64,000 nucleotides of DNA from Sphingobacterium yanglingense (GTDB lineage: Bacteria > Bacteroidota > Bacteroidia > Sphingobacteriales > Sphingobacteriaceae). The DNA lies in contig NZ_SNYV01000015.1 in the NCBI RefSeq assembly GCF_004363245.1, forward strand, positions 1 to 64,000, read 5' to 3'. The position numbers and the translations under genes were made by a program. Under the pieces are notes generated by a model. It had not been told where the DNA came from, made no database searches, and was given only the letters and a program-made list of their open reading frames with translations. Below are positions 26,689 to 36,367 of the stretch, in pieces (positions within the stretch are counted from its first letter, which is position 1; every line of letters starts with the position of its first letter).

Positions 26689-27749
26689 TTCTTTTCTTGA
26701 AGAGCGTGGTTAACAATTTGTGTAAGCTGAGAAGAAGTCTCCGGGGAGGATACAATCCCTTGCAAGTAGGATTGCCCTCCTAGGGCCATGAGCACTTCAG
26801 CTGCACTGATTTTGATTCCAATATCCGGATGCCTCCATAATTGTTCTTGAAGAAACAATTCTGTCTGTTTGCTCTTTGAAGCCTTTAATGCCTTCAATAT
26901 TTCCAACTGCACCTGATTACATTGATTAGCAAAACCTGCAAGCAACTGATTGATGGTATCTTTATTTTCGAGATTTTGAAGGGTGCGGACAGCATGCTTG
27001 CGCACCATAACCACATCATGATCCAATAGTGTTAACACCTCTGGATAATAACTTAATAGTTGGAATTGCCCAATGAGTCGCAACGTAAATACCACAACAG
27101 ATTCATTATCGCTACCTAACCATACATTAATACGCTCAAAATGCGTATCAGGCACTTCTTCAATAGACCTCAACAAACGCAACTGTTGCCAATCCGATAG
27201 CGGATGCTGCAATTCATCTAAGAAAAAAAGGCCTTCAAATCCCTTAAATCTTACAATAGCATACTGTGCCTCTTGATAGACTTGCCTCTGAGGATGTTTC
27301 AAAAAATCAGATATCTGCGGCAATGCCCGCTCGACTCTCATTGCCGTCAATTCTTGAATTCCTCCAGCAATTAGATAATCACGCTTAGAACGCATCTTTT
27401 CCCATGCCTCTTCTTCCAGATTAAAAACTTTAAAAAGTCGTCCCACCTCTTCTCGGGCCTTCCCAGTAAACTTGCGCTCTGCAGACACCAACGTAGACAA
27501 GAAATACCTTCGAAACGAGGGTATTTTAAGATAAAGAGAAAAAGAAGTATCCTGTGGTAGCGGCTCAGTTCCCTCTACAATCGCATCTGTTATAATTTGT
27601 CGAATTATCGTTGCCCAAGACTGTCTATGTTGAAGAGATCTGTATCTAAAGAAACTAAAAATCAACACAGAAATAATCAATATCAATACAAAAATCAACA
27701 CAACTATAATTCCCAAGACCAGTTCATGAAGAGTAACTAAATTCAACAT
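26682..27749 (-). CDS. Membrane-anchored HEAT-repeat protein
   Basis: 355 residues: one N-terminal helix (about 10-34, strongly hydrophobic), then an all-helical body of HEAT-like repeats (for example PQISDFLKHPQRQVYQEAQYAIVRF, LLDHDVVMVRKHAVRTLQNL, PDIGIKISAAEVLMALGG). HEAT solenoids act as protein-interaction scaffolds. Between the response regulator (12 bp upstream) and the synthase (overlapping), it is well placed to couple the phosphorelay to synthase activity. This is inference from operon order. Confidence 0.82.
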   Translation of the reverse strand: MLNLVTLHELVLGIIVVLIFVLILIISVLIFSFFRYRSLQHRQSWATIIRQIITDAIVEGTEPLPQDTSFSLYLKIPSFRRYFLSTLVSAERKFTGKAREEVGRLFKVFNLEEEAWEKMRSKRDYLIAGGIQELTAMRVERALPQISDFLKHPQRQVYQEAQYAIVRFKGFEGLFFLDELQHPLSDWQQLRLLRSIEEVPDTHFERINVWLGSDNESVVVFTLRLIGQFQLLSYYPEVLTLLDHDVVMVRKHAVRTLQNLENKDTINQLLAGFANQCNQVQLEILKALKASKSKQTELFLQEQLWRHPDIGIKISAAEVLMALGGQSYLQGIVSSPETSSQLTQIVNHALQEKKC

Positions 27750-27761
27750 AACTTTTGTTTT

Positions 27762-28124
27762 TTAAGATAACGAATTTGTCAACCGTTTAATCCTCAACAT
27801 CAATTCATTTGGACTAAATGGCTTCACCATAAAGTCCGCAGCTCCTAGATCGAAAGCATCTACAACCACTTCCTCTTGTCCCATACTAGATAGCACAATA
27901 ACAGGCACTTTTTTTCCAAATGCGCGCATCGCCGACAAAATTTCGATTCCCGATGCAAATGGCATCATTATATCTGTTATTACTAAGTCAACATTTTTTT
28001 CCTTTATAGTATCAATCGCTTCTTTACCATTACGTGTCAACAAAACTTCATGCCCTTCTTTAAGTAACTTATGTTCGACAGTACGTAATATCAACTCATC
28101 ATCTTCTGCTATTAAAATCAACAT
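27762..28124 (-). CDS. Single-domain response regulator (CheY-like)
   Basis: 120 residues, a receiver domain only: acidic pocket EDD at 7-9, phosphoacceptor D51 in VITDIMMP, the conserved Ser/Thr region VIVLSSMG, and the lysine in FMVKPFSP. It has no output domain, so it must act by protein contact, perhaps with the HEAT protein directly downstream. It lies 8 bp after the hybrid kinase, which carries a C-terminal Hpt that could phosphorylate it. Confidence 0.92.
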   Translation of the reverse strand: MLILIAEDDELILRTVEHKLLKEGHEVLLTRNGKEAIDTIKEKNVDLVITDIMMPFASGIEILSAMRAFGKKVPVIVLSSMGQEEVVVDAFDLGAADFMVKPFSPNELMLRIKRLTNSLS

Positions 28125-28132
28125 ATTATCTT

Positions 28133-31100
28133 TTATTTAAGCGTGTTTATCAGATATATTCCTACTTCAATTTCCTTTTTGATTTCTGCTATAACCGGAC
28201 TCCAGTCTATCGTGGCAGATAGATTCCTTTCTGCCGTTGACGCAATCGTATCTAGCTTGAATAATCCGGCAGTAGCGGCTGTCCCCCTAAGCTTATGTAA
28301 CAGCCCACCTATAACTTGTACGTCACCTTCACGACACGCATCTTCTAAATTTATTCTAGCTTGTCCTATTTCTTTGACAACTAAATCCAGAAAAAAGTTC
28401 ATGAATTCTTCATCCTCACCAACTTGTTCTCTCAGTACGCGTACATCCAGGTGTTCTATCAAAACGACTGGATCCTCAACGTTTTCTTTCTCCACTTTTA
28501 TCACTCTATTCAAGGCCAACAGGAGATCCTTTTGTCGTATCGGTTTAGCCACAAAATCTGTCATTCCCGCTTCTAAACACTTTTCTTTTTCCCCCATTAC
28601 ACTCCCAGCGGTCACACCAATAATAGGCACATCAGCATATCCCGGCAATTGTCGAATCTGCTTAGTAGCCTCTATGCCATCCACTTCAGGCATCTGTACA
28701 TCCATCAATATCAAGTCAAACTGTTGTGTCAACGATGCAGACACGGCCTCTTTACCATTAGCCACTTCTACTAAAGAGGCATTAGGCATCAAAGAAGCCA
28801 TTATCCTTAAATTCAACGCCATATTTACAGGGTTATCATCCGCCAACAACACATGCACCGATTCCTCATAAGTAGCTCCGGAGGTATTAGATGTCGCCCT
28901 CAAAGTCTGTACACTATCCACTTTATTCTGTCGCATAGCACGTCGCAACATATCATAAAGCTCATTGGATTTGATTGGTTTCAATAGACAAAATGAACGG
29001 TCTTCCTGTCGGAAAGAAGAGATTACCTCATGCTCTTCCGACGATGTATGTAAAACTACTAACGGCACTGTCTCTCCTCGCTTAAGAAACAATTCCTTGA
29101 TCTTATCGATGGTTTCTACCCCGGATAGAATAGGCATATGATAATCCATGAGAATAATATCAAAACGTTCGCCTCGCATTAGCAACTGTAACGCTTCCAT
29201 TCCATTTTCGGCTGTCTCTGAGTCGATTTTTTTATACGCGAGCATATGTTGCAGGATATTTCGATTGTTCGCATTATCATCTACGATAAGTATCCGATCA
29301 ATGGGCAGGTTTTCCTCTTCATCATCACCTGCATATTCATAACGGACGTCGATATCAAAATAGAAAATAGACCCTTTACCGAGCTCACTATCTAGACAGA
29401 GCTTACTGCCCATATACTTTAACAAATTGTTTGAAATCGTAAGACCAAGTCCTGTACCTCCATATCTTTTGCTCACAGAGCTATCTTCCTGTGTAAAAGC
29501 GTCAAAAATTCGTTGTTGCTTTTCTATAGGAATTCCGATTCCTGTATCACGGACAGAAAACCGCAATGTGAGATTACATTCATCAAGTGCTAATTTTTCA
29601 ATTTTAAGTTCGATTTCTCCATGGTCAGTAAATTTAACCGCATTTCCCAATAAATTAATCATCACCTGTTTAATACGCGCTTCATCCACCCAAATATAAT
29701 CTGGTAATCCTTGCTCAATATTTAAGAGCAGCTCTATATCTTTACGTTGGGCTTGATAAAGCACTACGTTGATCACCTGACTTGTGAGTTCGTAAACATT
29801 GAATCGGTCAATAAAAAGTTCTAACTTACCAGACTCAATTTTAGAAAAATCGAGAATATCATTTATAATATTTAACAAGCTATTTCCTGATTCATTAATA
29901 TAGTTGAGGTATTGTTGCTGAATCTCATTTAATGGGGTCTTTAGTAAAAGATCTGAAAACCCAATTACTCCATTCAGTGGTGTTCGTATTTCATGGCTCA
30001 TATTCGCTAAAAATTCGGACTTGGCCTTACTGGCTAAATCAGCCAATTCTTTTGCTTTTACCAACTCTTCATTCACTTTGACAGATTCACTTATATTTTG
30101 AATGAAAACAGTAATGCCTCCAATGGTGCCGTCCGCCAGATACCAGGGGCGGACCTCCCAGTTATAATGCAGCGGTTCAGCTATACCTATAGCTTCAATT
30201 ATTTCATTCGCATTCTTATAAGCTTTTCCCTGTAAAGCATCCTCGTAAATTCTTCGTCGCTTTTCGGGGATATCGGAGAATAAATCAAATAAATTCTCTT
30301 GCAGAGGATTATTACTTCTACGATGAAAATCTTCTAACCAACGGTTACTCACAGAGACATAGTTAAGGTCCCGATCAAACATCGCAACAGAGGCAGGAAC
30401 ATAATTTACAAAAGTCTGTAACATTGCCTCTTTTCTTTCCAGCTCCAAATAAAGGGTCTTACTATGGTCGATATCCTGAATTATACCAAATATCCGTTTA
30501 CAGATATTATCTTCATATTCAGGTATACCTTTGACCCTTACCCAGATCAACTCCCCATTATTCTTCCGCAACCTGAGTTCCATATCATAAGGCTTACCTT
30601 CACCTGTTGCGTCCTCAAAGGCCCTCTTCAACAAATCACGGCTCTCCTCTTCATAAAAATCAAGAGTACTATTGAGATCTGGCACAAAGCTCTTTTCCAC
30701 CCCATGTATCAACTTGGTAGAATCTGACCAGTAGACTTTCTTTTCTTCAAAGTCCACTTCCCACCCCCCCACCTGCGCTACCATATTCGTTTGTTCCAAG
30801 ATTTGCTTTGTACGCAGTAGGTCCCGTTCGAGCTGTATACGTTCGTTCATATTCAACGCCGTACTCATGACATAATGTTGCCCCTCACTATCTATCTCCA
30901 CGACATTATGATACAACCAATAAATCTTCTCACCAAGCTTGGTTTCCAGCACCATCATCCCCGAATCTTCCTTATTCGCATTGATGCGCGACAAATACTC
31001 TTCTAATCGGCCTACTAAATTCACAGGCACCAACTGTCTAAGATTCAGTCCTCGCACCTCATCCTCTTTATACTTCAACACAGCCCGTCCCTTCTCATTC

Positions 31101-32038
31101 ACAGCGAGGATATTCCCTTGCATATCGTGCATACTCACCAATCCGATAGCATTTTCGAAGAAATTACGAAAACGACGCTCTGAACTTTCCAGTTTAACCT
31201 TTTCCTCAATCTCTCTAGTTACATTTCGGCCGAATGCCAAGACCCCTCCATTGACATCATCAGATTTAAAATACCATTCTATGACAATCTCGCTGTCACC
31301 CGCTATTCGCGTCTTTGTCGTTAACCGTTGTCCGTCTTCAGCCTCCATCGTGCGCATCACTTCGGAATAAAGCAACTCTTTGTCGTTACGCAACACCTTA
31401 TAGAAAGGTTGCCCTATACACTCATCGATAGAAACCTCCAAGGCCTGCATAAATGTCGGGTTGACCTCTTTGATACGATAATCATCATCCAGCACACATA
31501 TTATATTATTGGTCACCTGAAATATTTCTTCAAAATAACCAGCCTGTACTTTTCGCTTTTTACTTAAAAGAATCTTGGATACCGCTTGCCCCAATTGCTC
31601 TAAAGACGATATTTGCTTTTCAGACAGTGTTTTTGGAATGAAATCTATCACACATATTGTCCCTAGTGCATAGCCTTCATCGTCCAATAAAGGTACTCCG
31701 GCATAAAAGCGTATATTTCCCTCCTTGATCAAGGGCTTATGAGAAGTTCGTGGATCTTCAAAAGTATCTTCTATAACTAATGGTTCCCGACTCATAATCG
31801 TATATTGGCAGACTGTATTACGACGTTCTACAGTGTCAAGTTCCAAACCTACACAACTTTGAATAAGCTGGGTATCTTCTTCCATCATAGCAATAAGGGC
31901 AGAAGGACAATCTGAAATATGACATGCTGCCTGTGCAAACACATCAAGTTCAGGTTCCTTACCGAGTCCTAAAAGCCCATACGACTGTAATCGATGGATA
32001 CGTTCCAATTCTTCCAGAGGAACGGGGTTGTTTTTCAT
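28133..32038 (-). CDS. Hybrid histidine kinase: GAF-PAS(4)-HisKA-HATPase-REC-REC-Hpt
   Basis: 1301 residues with no membrane helix, hence cytoplasmic. Domains: GAF (about 20-160); four PAS/PAC units (about 165-280, 285-400, 410-525, 535-650); HisKA with H682 in SHEIRTPLNG; HATPase with N799 and G-boxes DTGIGIP (831-837) and GGTGLGL (860-866); a first receiver with D965 (ILMDYHMP); a second with D1113 (LILMDVQMP); and an Hpt domain with H1248 (LLHKLRG). This is a complete internal phosphorelay, whose natural outlet is the adjacent single-domain regulator. It heads the polysaccharide operon. A -7-like box TATTTTTG lies at 32104-32097. Confidence 0.92.
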   Translation of the reverse strand: MKNNPVPLEELERIHRLQSYGLLGLGKEPELDVFAQAACHISDCPSALIAMMEEDTQLIQSCVGLELDTVERRNTVCQYTIMSREPLVIEDTFEDPRTSHKPLIKEGNIRFYAGVPLLDDEGYALGTICVIDFIPKTLSEKQISSLEQLGQAVSKILLSKKRKVQAGYFEEIFQVTNNIICVLDDDYRIKEVNPTFMQALEVSIDECIGQPFYKVLRNDKELLYSEVMRTMEAEDGQRLTTKTRIAGDSEIVIEWYFKSDDVNGGVLAFGRNVTREIEEKVKLESSERRFRNFFENAIGLVSMHDMQGNILAVNEKGRAVLKYKEDEVRGLNLRQLVPVNLVGRLEEYLSRINANKEDSGMMVLETKLGEKIYWLYHNVVEIDSEGQHYVMSTALNMNERIQLERDLLRTKQILEQTNMVAQVGGWEVDFEEKKVYWSDSTKLIHGVEKSFVPDLNSTLDFYEEESRDLLKRAFEDATGEGKPYDMELRLRKNNGELIWVRVKGIPEYEDNICKRIFGIIQDIDHSKTLYLELERKEAMLQTFVNYVPASVAMFDRDLNYVSVSNRWLEDFHRRSNNPLQENLFDLFSDIPEKRRRIYEDALQGKAYKNANEIIEAIGIAEPLHYNWEVRPWYLADGTIGGITVFIQNISESVKVNEELVKAKELADLASKAKSEFLANMSHEIRTPLNGVIGFSDLLLKTPLNEIQQQYLNYINESGNSLLNIINDILDFSKIESGKLELFIDRFNVYELTSQVINVVLYQAQRKDIELLLNIEQGLPDYIWVDEARIKQVMINLLGNAVKFTDHGEIELKIEKLALDECNLTLRFSVRDTGIGIPIEKQQRIFDAFTQEDSSVSKRYGGTGLGLTISNNLLKYMGSKLCLDSELGKGSIFYFDIDVRYEYAGDDEEENLPIDRILIVDDNANNRNILQHMLAYKKIDSETAENGMEALQLLMRGERFDIILMDYHMPILSGVETIDKIKELFLKRGETVPLVVLHTSSEEHEVISSFRQEDRSFCLLKPIKSNELYDMLRRAMRQNKVDSVQTLRATSNTSGATYEESVHVLLADDNPVNMALNLRIMASLMPNASLVEVANGKEAVSASLTQQFDLILMDVQMPEVDGIEATKQIRQLPGYADVPIIGVTAGSVMGEKEKCLEAGMTDFVAKPIRQKDLLLALNRVIKVEKENVEDPVVLIEHLDVRVLREQVGEDEEFMNFFLDLVVKEIGQARINLEDACREGDVQVIGGLLHKLRGTAATAGLFKLDTIASTAERNLSATIDWSPVIAEIKKEIEVGIYLINTLK

Positions 32039-32285
32039 ACAAAAAATAATTAGTGTAGATGTAGTTTATTTACACAGTGAAGTTAATAAAAACAATCAAA
32101 AATAACTTTACAGATTTTCAAAAATCGGTTGATATTTATCTACACATTTCTGCCACATCTAAGTTTTTTCAGAACATTTAGCTCCTCCTTTCTAAAATTG
32201 TTGTTACGCGATACGCTGATAATTCCAAAGCACTAACTTTGTCCATGTGATATAACCAAAATGTAAATCACACGAATTATTTTAA
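32039..32285. promoter_or_regulatory. Divergent promoter region between kinase operon and serine protease
   Basis: 247 bp. The minus-strand -7-like box TATTTTTG (32104-32097) would give the kinase operon a leader of about 50 nt. On the plus strand no convincing TAnnTTTG was found in front of the protease. The region is AT-rich with no other obvious structure. Confidence 0.35.
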
Positions 32286-33191
32286 ATGAGTATCATGAAA
32301 AAAACAAAGTTAGCATTAAGCCTTCTTGCAGTAGGGTTGTTATTGGGCACGGTAGAAGTCAATGCGCAGACGTCCAAGAAATGGGAAGGTTTCAGTGACC
32401 AACAAGAAATCACGAACAATTTTGAGTTAAAAACAGAAGAATTACTCAAAAGCAGTAAATATATCACCACCGAACAAGCGGCAAAAGAGCTATTAGCAGT
32501 AGAAGGCAAAAAAGTTAAAATGCCATTGGTTCAGCCACGTAAAAAAGTATTAGATGCGGCAGAAATCGCAGCTTTAATCCAACCTTCTTTCGTTTCTTTC
32601 GCTAGTGCGTACGATTGTGGTAATTGCCATCGTACGCACCTCAATACCGCATCAGGGTATATCATCAGCGAAGACGGACTGATTGCGACCAACCATCACG
32701 TCATCGAAGGATATATTGACAGCAAAAACGGAAAAAACCTAGCTATGTCCATACAAACCAGCAATGGTGATGTCTATCTAGTTGAAGAGATCGTTTCCTG
32801 TTTTAAAGATGCAGATTTAGCAATCGTTCGCGTAGATACAAAAGGTAAAAAATTAACACCTCTGCCGTTGGGGAATACAGCAAAAGTAGGAGAAAATGTA
32901 TTTGTAATGAGTAACCCTGCACCGATGATCAATTACTTCAGCACAGGCAAAGTAGCGCGCAATTACATCGAGTCGGCTTCAAAATCTGAAAGACTTCCAC
33001 AAACTGATATTACAGCCGATTATGCAGCGGGATCCAGCGGTGCACCAATCGTGGACCAATACGGCAACTTAATCAGCACCGTATCTTCTACGCGTTCGAT
33101 CTATTATGACATGAGAGAACAAAAGAATCTACAGATGGTCGTTAAAAACACTAAACCGGTAGTATTGCTTAAAGAACTTATCCTAAACTAG
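32286..33191 (+). CDS. Secreted trypsin-like serine protease (S1/HtrA-like, no PDZ)
   Basis: 301 residues, counted from ATG 32286; an ATG three codons later is also possible. Signal peptide about 1-27. The chymotrypsin-fold triad is visible: H138 in ATNHHVIEG, D177 in DADLAIV, S251 in AAGSSGAP (usual GNSGGP). There is no PDZ domain. A CGNCH sequence at 111-115 precedes the fold; related proteins often carry paired cysteines here, which may be a metal or disulfide site rather than a haem site. It is likely periplasmic or surface-exposed. It stands alone, with a hairpin after its stop. Confidence 0.85.
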   Translation: MSIMKKTKLALSLLAVGLLLGTVEVNAQTSKKWEGFSDQQEITNNFELKTEELLKSSKYITTEQAAKELLAVEGKKVKMPLVQPRKKVLDAAEIAALIQPSFVSFASAYDCGNCHRTHLNTASGYIISEDGLIATNHHVIEGYIDSKNGKNLAMSIQTSNGDVYLVEEIVSCFKDADLAIVRVDTKGKKLTPLPLGNTAKVGENVFVMSNPAPMINYFSTGKVARNYIESASKSERLPQTDITADYAAGSSGAPIVDQYGNLISTVSSTRSIYYDMREQKNLQMVVKNTKPVVLLKELILN

Positions 33192-33221
33192 TATTTCTAC
33201 ACGGGTTTAAGATCAATGATG

Positions 33222-33256
33222 ATAAGGGCTACCCATATGGTGGCCCTTATTGTTAT
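33222..33256 (+). terminator. Hairpin after the serine protease gene
   Basis: Stem ATAAGGGC/GCCCTTAT (33222-33229 with 33243-33250), continued inside by ACC/GGT around a five-base loop. A weak T-rich tail (TGTTATT) follows. Position 30 bp after the stop supports termination. Confidence 0.6.
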
Positions 33257-33301
33257 TCAAAAAACAATACCGTAAGCCGGTTGTTTAAGAGTATATAAAC
33301 A

Positions 33302-35113
33302 ATGAAGAATCCTTTCAATAGAACCCTTAGCTTACTGGGCATATTTCGACAATTAAAACCCTTTGTCCGTCCCAATCGTCGCATGATTGTATGGACACTA
33401 CTCTTGACCTTGGTAGGAGCCCTGATGGCACAGGTCAACCCCATCGTCTTAAAATACACCGTAGACGAAGTCTCCGCACTGATACAACTTCCAAACCCAA
33501 TGGAAACCGGTATCCACGTCTTAGCTCTAATATCGGTCGTTCTTCTCGCCAAAGAGATTATCAATATATTCATTAATTTCGGTCAGAAATATTATGGCGA
33601 AAAAATACGTATCAACGTAAGTTCGGAATTAGCACAGACCGTAATCGATAAAATATTAACCTATCGGGTAGCCTTTTACACCGATAGCAACCATGAATCC
33701 GGCAAACTACAGACTCGTATCGATCGCGGCATAGAGAGCCTTACACGATTAGTCCAAAATTTCTTTATTGATATATTACCTCTTTTTTCCAGTGCTATTC
33801 TAGCCTTGGTCGTAATGTACATCCAAAACGTCTACGTAGGTCTGGTATCAACAATCGTCGTTCCCATTTATTTTTATGTCAGCTCACTACAGGCAAAAAA
33901 GCTCAGTGGCGTGCGTCGTACACTCCGCAATCAGCGCGAACAGAAAACCTCAGGTCTCCTCAACCTGGTCAACTCCATCCTCGTCATCAAAAGTTTTGTA
34001 CGTGAAAAATTTGAAGGTAAAAAACAATACGACCTACAGATGAAACTTATGGAAAGCCAATTGCACACCCGAAAAGTCAACTTCCTCTATGATGGACTCA
34101 AGACCTTTATCGAGCAATTTGGCGTAGTTGCCATAATTCTACTAACGGTCTTCCTCGTATTGGATCAGCAGATGACCATTGGGGCCATCATGCTACACAT
34201 TATGCTATTTAACAATGTATCTGCCCCTATCCGACAGTTACATCGTATCTACGACGACATGAACGATGCCATGATCTATGCCGAAGGGTATTTTGACATC
34301 CTAGATGCCGATTCAGAGATTGAGCCTAATGGTAGTAGTGCTCCGTCCACTACAGACGGTACCTTTGAACTTCAAAATGTAGATTTTAGCTACCCCAATA
34401 GCGTACAGACATTACAACAGATCAATATGCGCATTGAGAGCGGCAAAACCACAGCACTCGTCGGTCTGAGTGGAGCAGGCAAGTCCACCATTATCAACCT
34501 ACTCTGTAAGTTTTATCTTCCCCAAGGAGGCAATATCCTTCTGGATGGCATTGACATCAACGATTATGATAATAGCGCTTTACGAGAAAAAATAGGAATA
34601 GTATTGCAACGGAACCATATCTTCAAGGGGAGTATCGAAGACAACATCCGTTATGGAAAAATAGAAGCCAGTTTCGAAGAGGTCCAGGAAGCTGCCCGCA
34701 AAGCATATCTACATGACCAGATTATGGAACTAGCCGAGGGCTATTCTCATGACGCGACCTTGCTATCAGGAGGGCAACAACAGCGGATAGCCATAGCTCG
34801 CTTATTCCTAAAAAATCCACCCATCATCTTCTTAGACGAGCCGACCGCCAGTCTCGATGCCATCGCTACCGAACAGATCAAAAACTCGCTAGATGCTATC
34901 CAGAAAGACCGGACAGTTGTTATTATATCCCATTCCTTATCCCAGATATTGGATGCAGATTACATTTACGTACTGAAAAAAGGAAAAGTTGTCGAATCGG
35001 GCACACACGATTCCTTAATGGAAATCAAAGGCACCTATCGCGAAATATTTGACGCCTCCGCCCGTAGCCTCAATCTTGACAAACTGGTACAGACCTATAA
35101 GGATGATAAGTAG
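33302..35113 (+). CDS. ABC-type exporter, fused permease and ATPase
   Basis: 603 residues: six-helix permease domain (about 25-310) followed by an ATP-binding domain with Walker A GLSGAGKST, Q-loop VLQRNHI, signature LSGGQQQR, Walker B IIFLDEPTA and H-loop ISHSL. Half-transporters of this type dimerise and export lipids, peptides or drugs. The substrate is unknown. The gene is monocistronic and convergent with the next gene (5 bp between stops). Confidence 0.93.
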   Translation: MKNPFNRTLSLLGIFRQLKPFVRPNRRMIVWTLLLTLVGALMAQVNPIVLKYTVDEVSALIQLPNPMETGIHVLALISVVLLAKEIINIFINFGQKYYGEKIRINVSSELAQTVIDKILTYRVAFYTDSNHESGKLQTRIDRGIESLTRLVQNFFIDILPLFSSAILALVVMYIQNVYVGLVSTIVVPIYFYVSSLQAKKLSGVRRTLRNQREQKTSGLLNLVNSILVIKSFVREKFEGKKQYDLQMKLMESQLHTRKVNFLYDGLKTFIEQFGVVAIILLTVFLVLDQQMTIGAIMLHIMLFNNVSAPIRQLHRIYDDMNDAMIYAEGYFDILDADSEIEPNGSSAPSTTDGTFELQNVDFSYPNSVQTLQQINMRIESGKTTALVGLSGAGKSTIINLLCKFYLPQGGNILLDGIDINDYDNSALREKIGIVLQRNHIFKGSIEDNIRYGKIEASFEEVQEAARKAYLHDQIMELAEGYSHDATLLSGGQQQRIAIARLFLKNPPIIFLDEPTASLDAIATEQIKNSLDAIQKDRTVVIISHSLSQILDADYIYVLKKGKVVESGTHDSLMEIKGTYREIFDASARSLNLDKLVQTYKDDK

Positions 35114-35118
35114 AAAGG

Positions 35119-36360
35119 CTATTCTTTTCGCAGGCTCCAAACTGTCGAAATCCAAAGTAGAACAAGCGAAATAAACATTATCAGTGCAGCCAGCATCAGC
35201 CCCATCGGAAGGTGGGGTATATAGATGCCCTGCATACCACTCAATCCCTGCACCAGCAACACTAATTCATTACCTATAATCCCACATATAAAAACCAGCA
35301 TTGCCCATTTTGTCCATTGCGTTGCACAGACAATTTTGTTCAAAAACAAAACCACCAAGATAAACAACGTAATTATCCCCAATAGAACCAGATGTAAATA
35401 CCCCACCACAATAGGTCGAAAGCTATAGGTCAGTTCATGAAATGCAGGTATCAGGGCAATCCCCTGCAGTAACACTTTCAGACTAACTGCCGACAATATA
35501 CACAAGAGAACTCCTCCCAGCCATGAGGGAGCTTTATCTTCCCCCCATTTTATCTGTCCTAATAAACCCTTCAACCAGTAAAACCAACTGAAGTTCTGCG
35601 CCAATACCGCTAGTACCAAAACAACATACAGTTCCACGGGCAGATCCAACCAAAGAAGCGATAGCAAATAAGCCGGAGCACAAGTCCAAGCAAACAAGCG
35701 ATACAATACGCTTCCTCCTGCCACCTCTATCTGACGAGATGCAAGCCAATGCTGCCACAGTCCCATGCAACTGAAAAAAAACCAACCATTGTACTGAAAA
35801 TGCAGAAAAAAGTAGATTGCGGACAATTGTTTATTCCCATCCACATTATGCGTTGCCTGTAGATAGGCCAGGTAAAAAGTACCCAATGAAGATACCAGCA
35901 AAAACAGCAACGCAGCCCTAAACCACTTACGTACCAAGAGAGACAGCGTCGAGCGGGCTATCGCATGCAACAGTATGCCCACAAATCCGTAAGACAGCAA
36001 AATAGTTAAAGTCGAAAAAATAATGGAATAGCGCCCATAGCCCTGCCATGAGAAGCAGAAAAGCATACCATAAGAAGCTAACATATTTGCTCCAATAAGC
36101 AATTGGTATTTCTTGGGTAAACAATCAGCAGCCTTCTTATTCAATACCAACATCGCCATCAGTACCATCAACATATGGGATATCCAGCCTGAGAATGCAA
36201 AATGTGAATGTGCATGTAGGATATACTTTTGGTTGAACCAAGTCTGCGGAAAGATAACAGCACTGCGCATCAACAATCCAAATGCCGCTACCAGCACCAG
36301 GTTGAATATACCTAAGAGGCACCATTGCCTGATTGTTACCGATGATAATAACGTCCTCAT
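35119..36360 (-). CDS. Polytopic membrane protein resembling haem-copper oxidase/NO reductase subunit I
   Basis: 413 residues, about 12 membrane helices. Histidine-glycine helix motifs recall subunit I of haem-copper oxidases: HAHSHFAFSGW (H49, H51, H53), FLHFQYNGWFFF (H187) and YLHLVLLG (near 325). The copper-site HxxHH pattern is not evident, so it may bind haem without being a complete oxidase. Standalone proteins of this kind in Bacteroidota are largely uncharacterised. A role in nitric oxide or oxygen handling is a guess. It has its own well-formed promoter with palindromic sites, so it is regulated apart from the symporter gene upstream. Confidence 0.6.
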   Translation of the reverse strand: MRTLLSSVTIRQWCLLGIFNLVLVAAFGLLMRSAVIFPQTWFNQKYILHAHSHFAFSGWISHMLMVLMAMLVLNKKAADCLPKKYQLLIGANMLASYGMLFCFSWQGYGRYSIIFSTLTILLSYGFVGILLHAIARSTLSLLVRKWFRAALLFLLVSSLGTFYLAYLQATHNVDGNKQLSAIYFFLHFQYNGWFFFSCMGLWQHWLASRQIEVAGGSVLYRLFAWTCAPAYLLSLLWLDLPVELYVVLVLAVLAQNFSWFYWLKGLLGQIKWGEDKAPSWLGGVLLCILSAVSLKVLLQGIALIPAFHELTYSFRPIVVGYLHLVLLGIITLFILVVLFLNKIVCATQWTKWAMLVFICGIIGNELVLLVQGLSGMQGIYIPHLPMGLMLAALIMFISLVLLWISTVWSLRKE

Positions 36361-36367
36361 ACTGATA

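Noticed and set aside
28143..28871. Plus-strand open frame of 242 codons
   Set aside because: It lies antisense inside the hybrid kinase; composition is Ser/Ile/Thr-rich with no fold signature, and the kinase frame has receiver and Hpt motifs across it.
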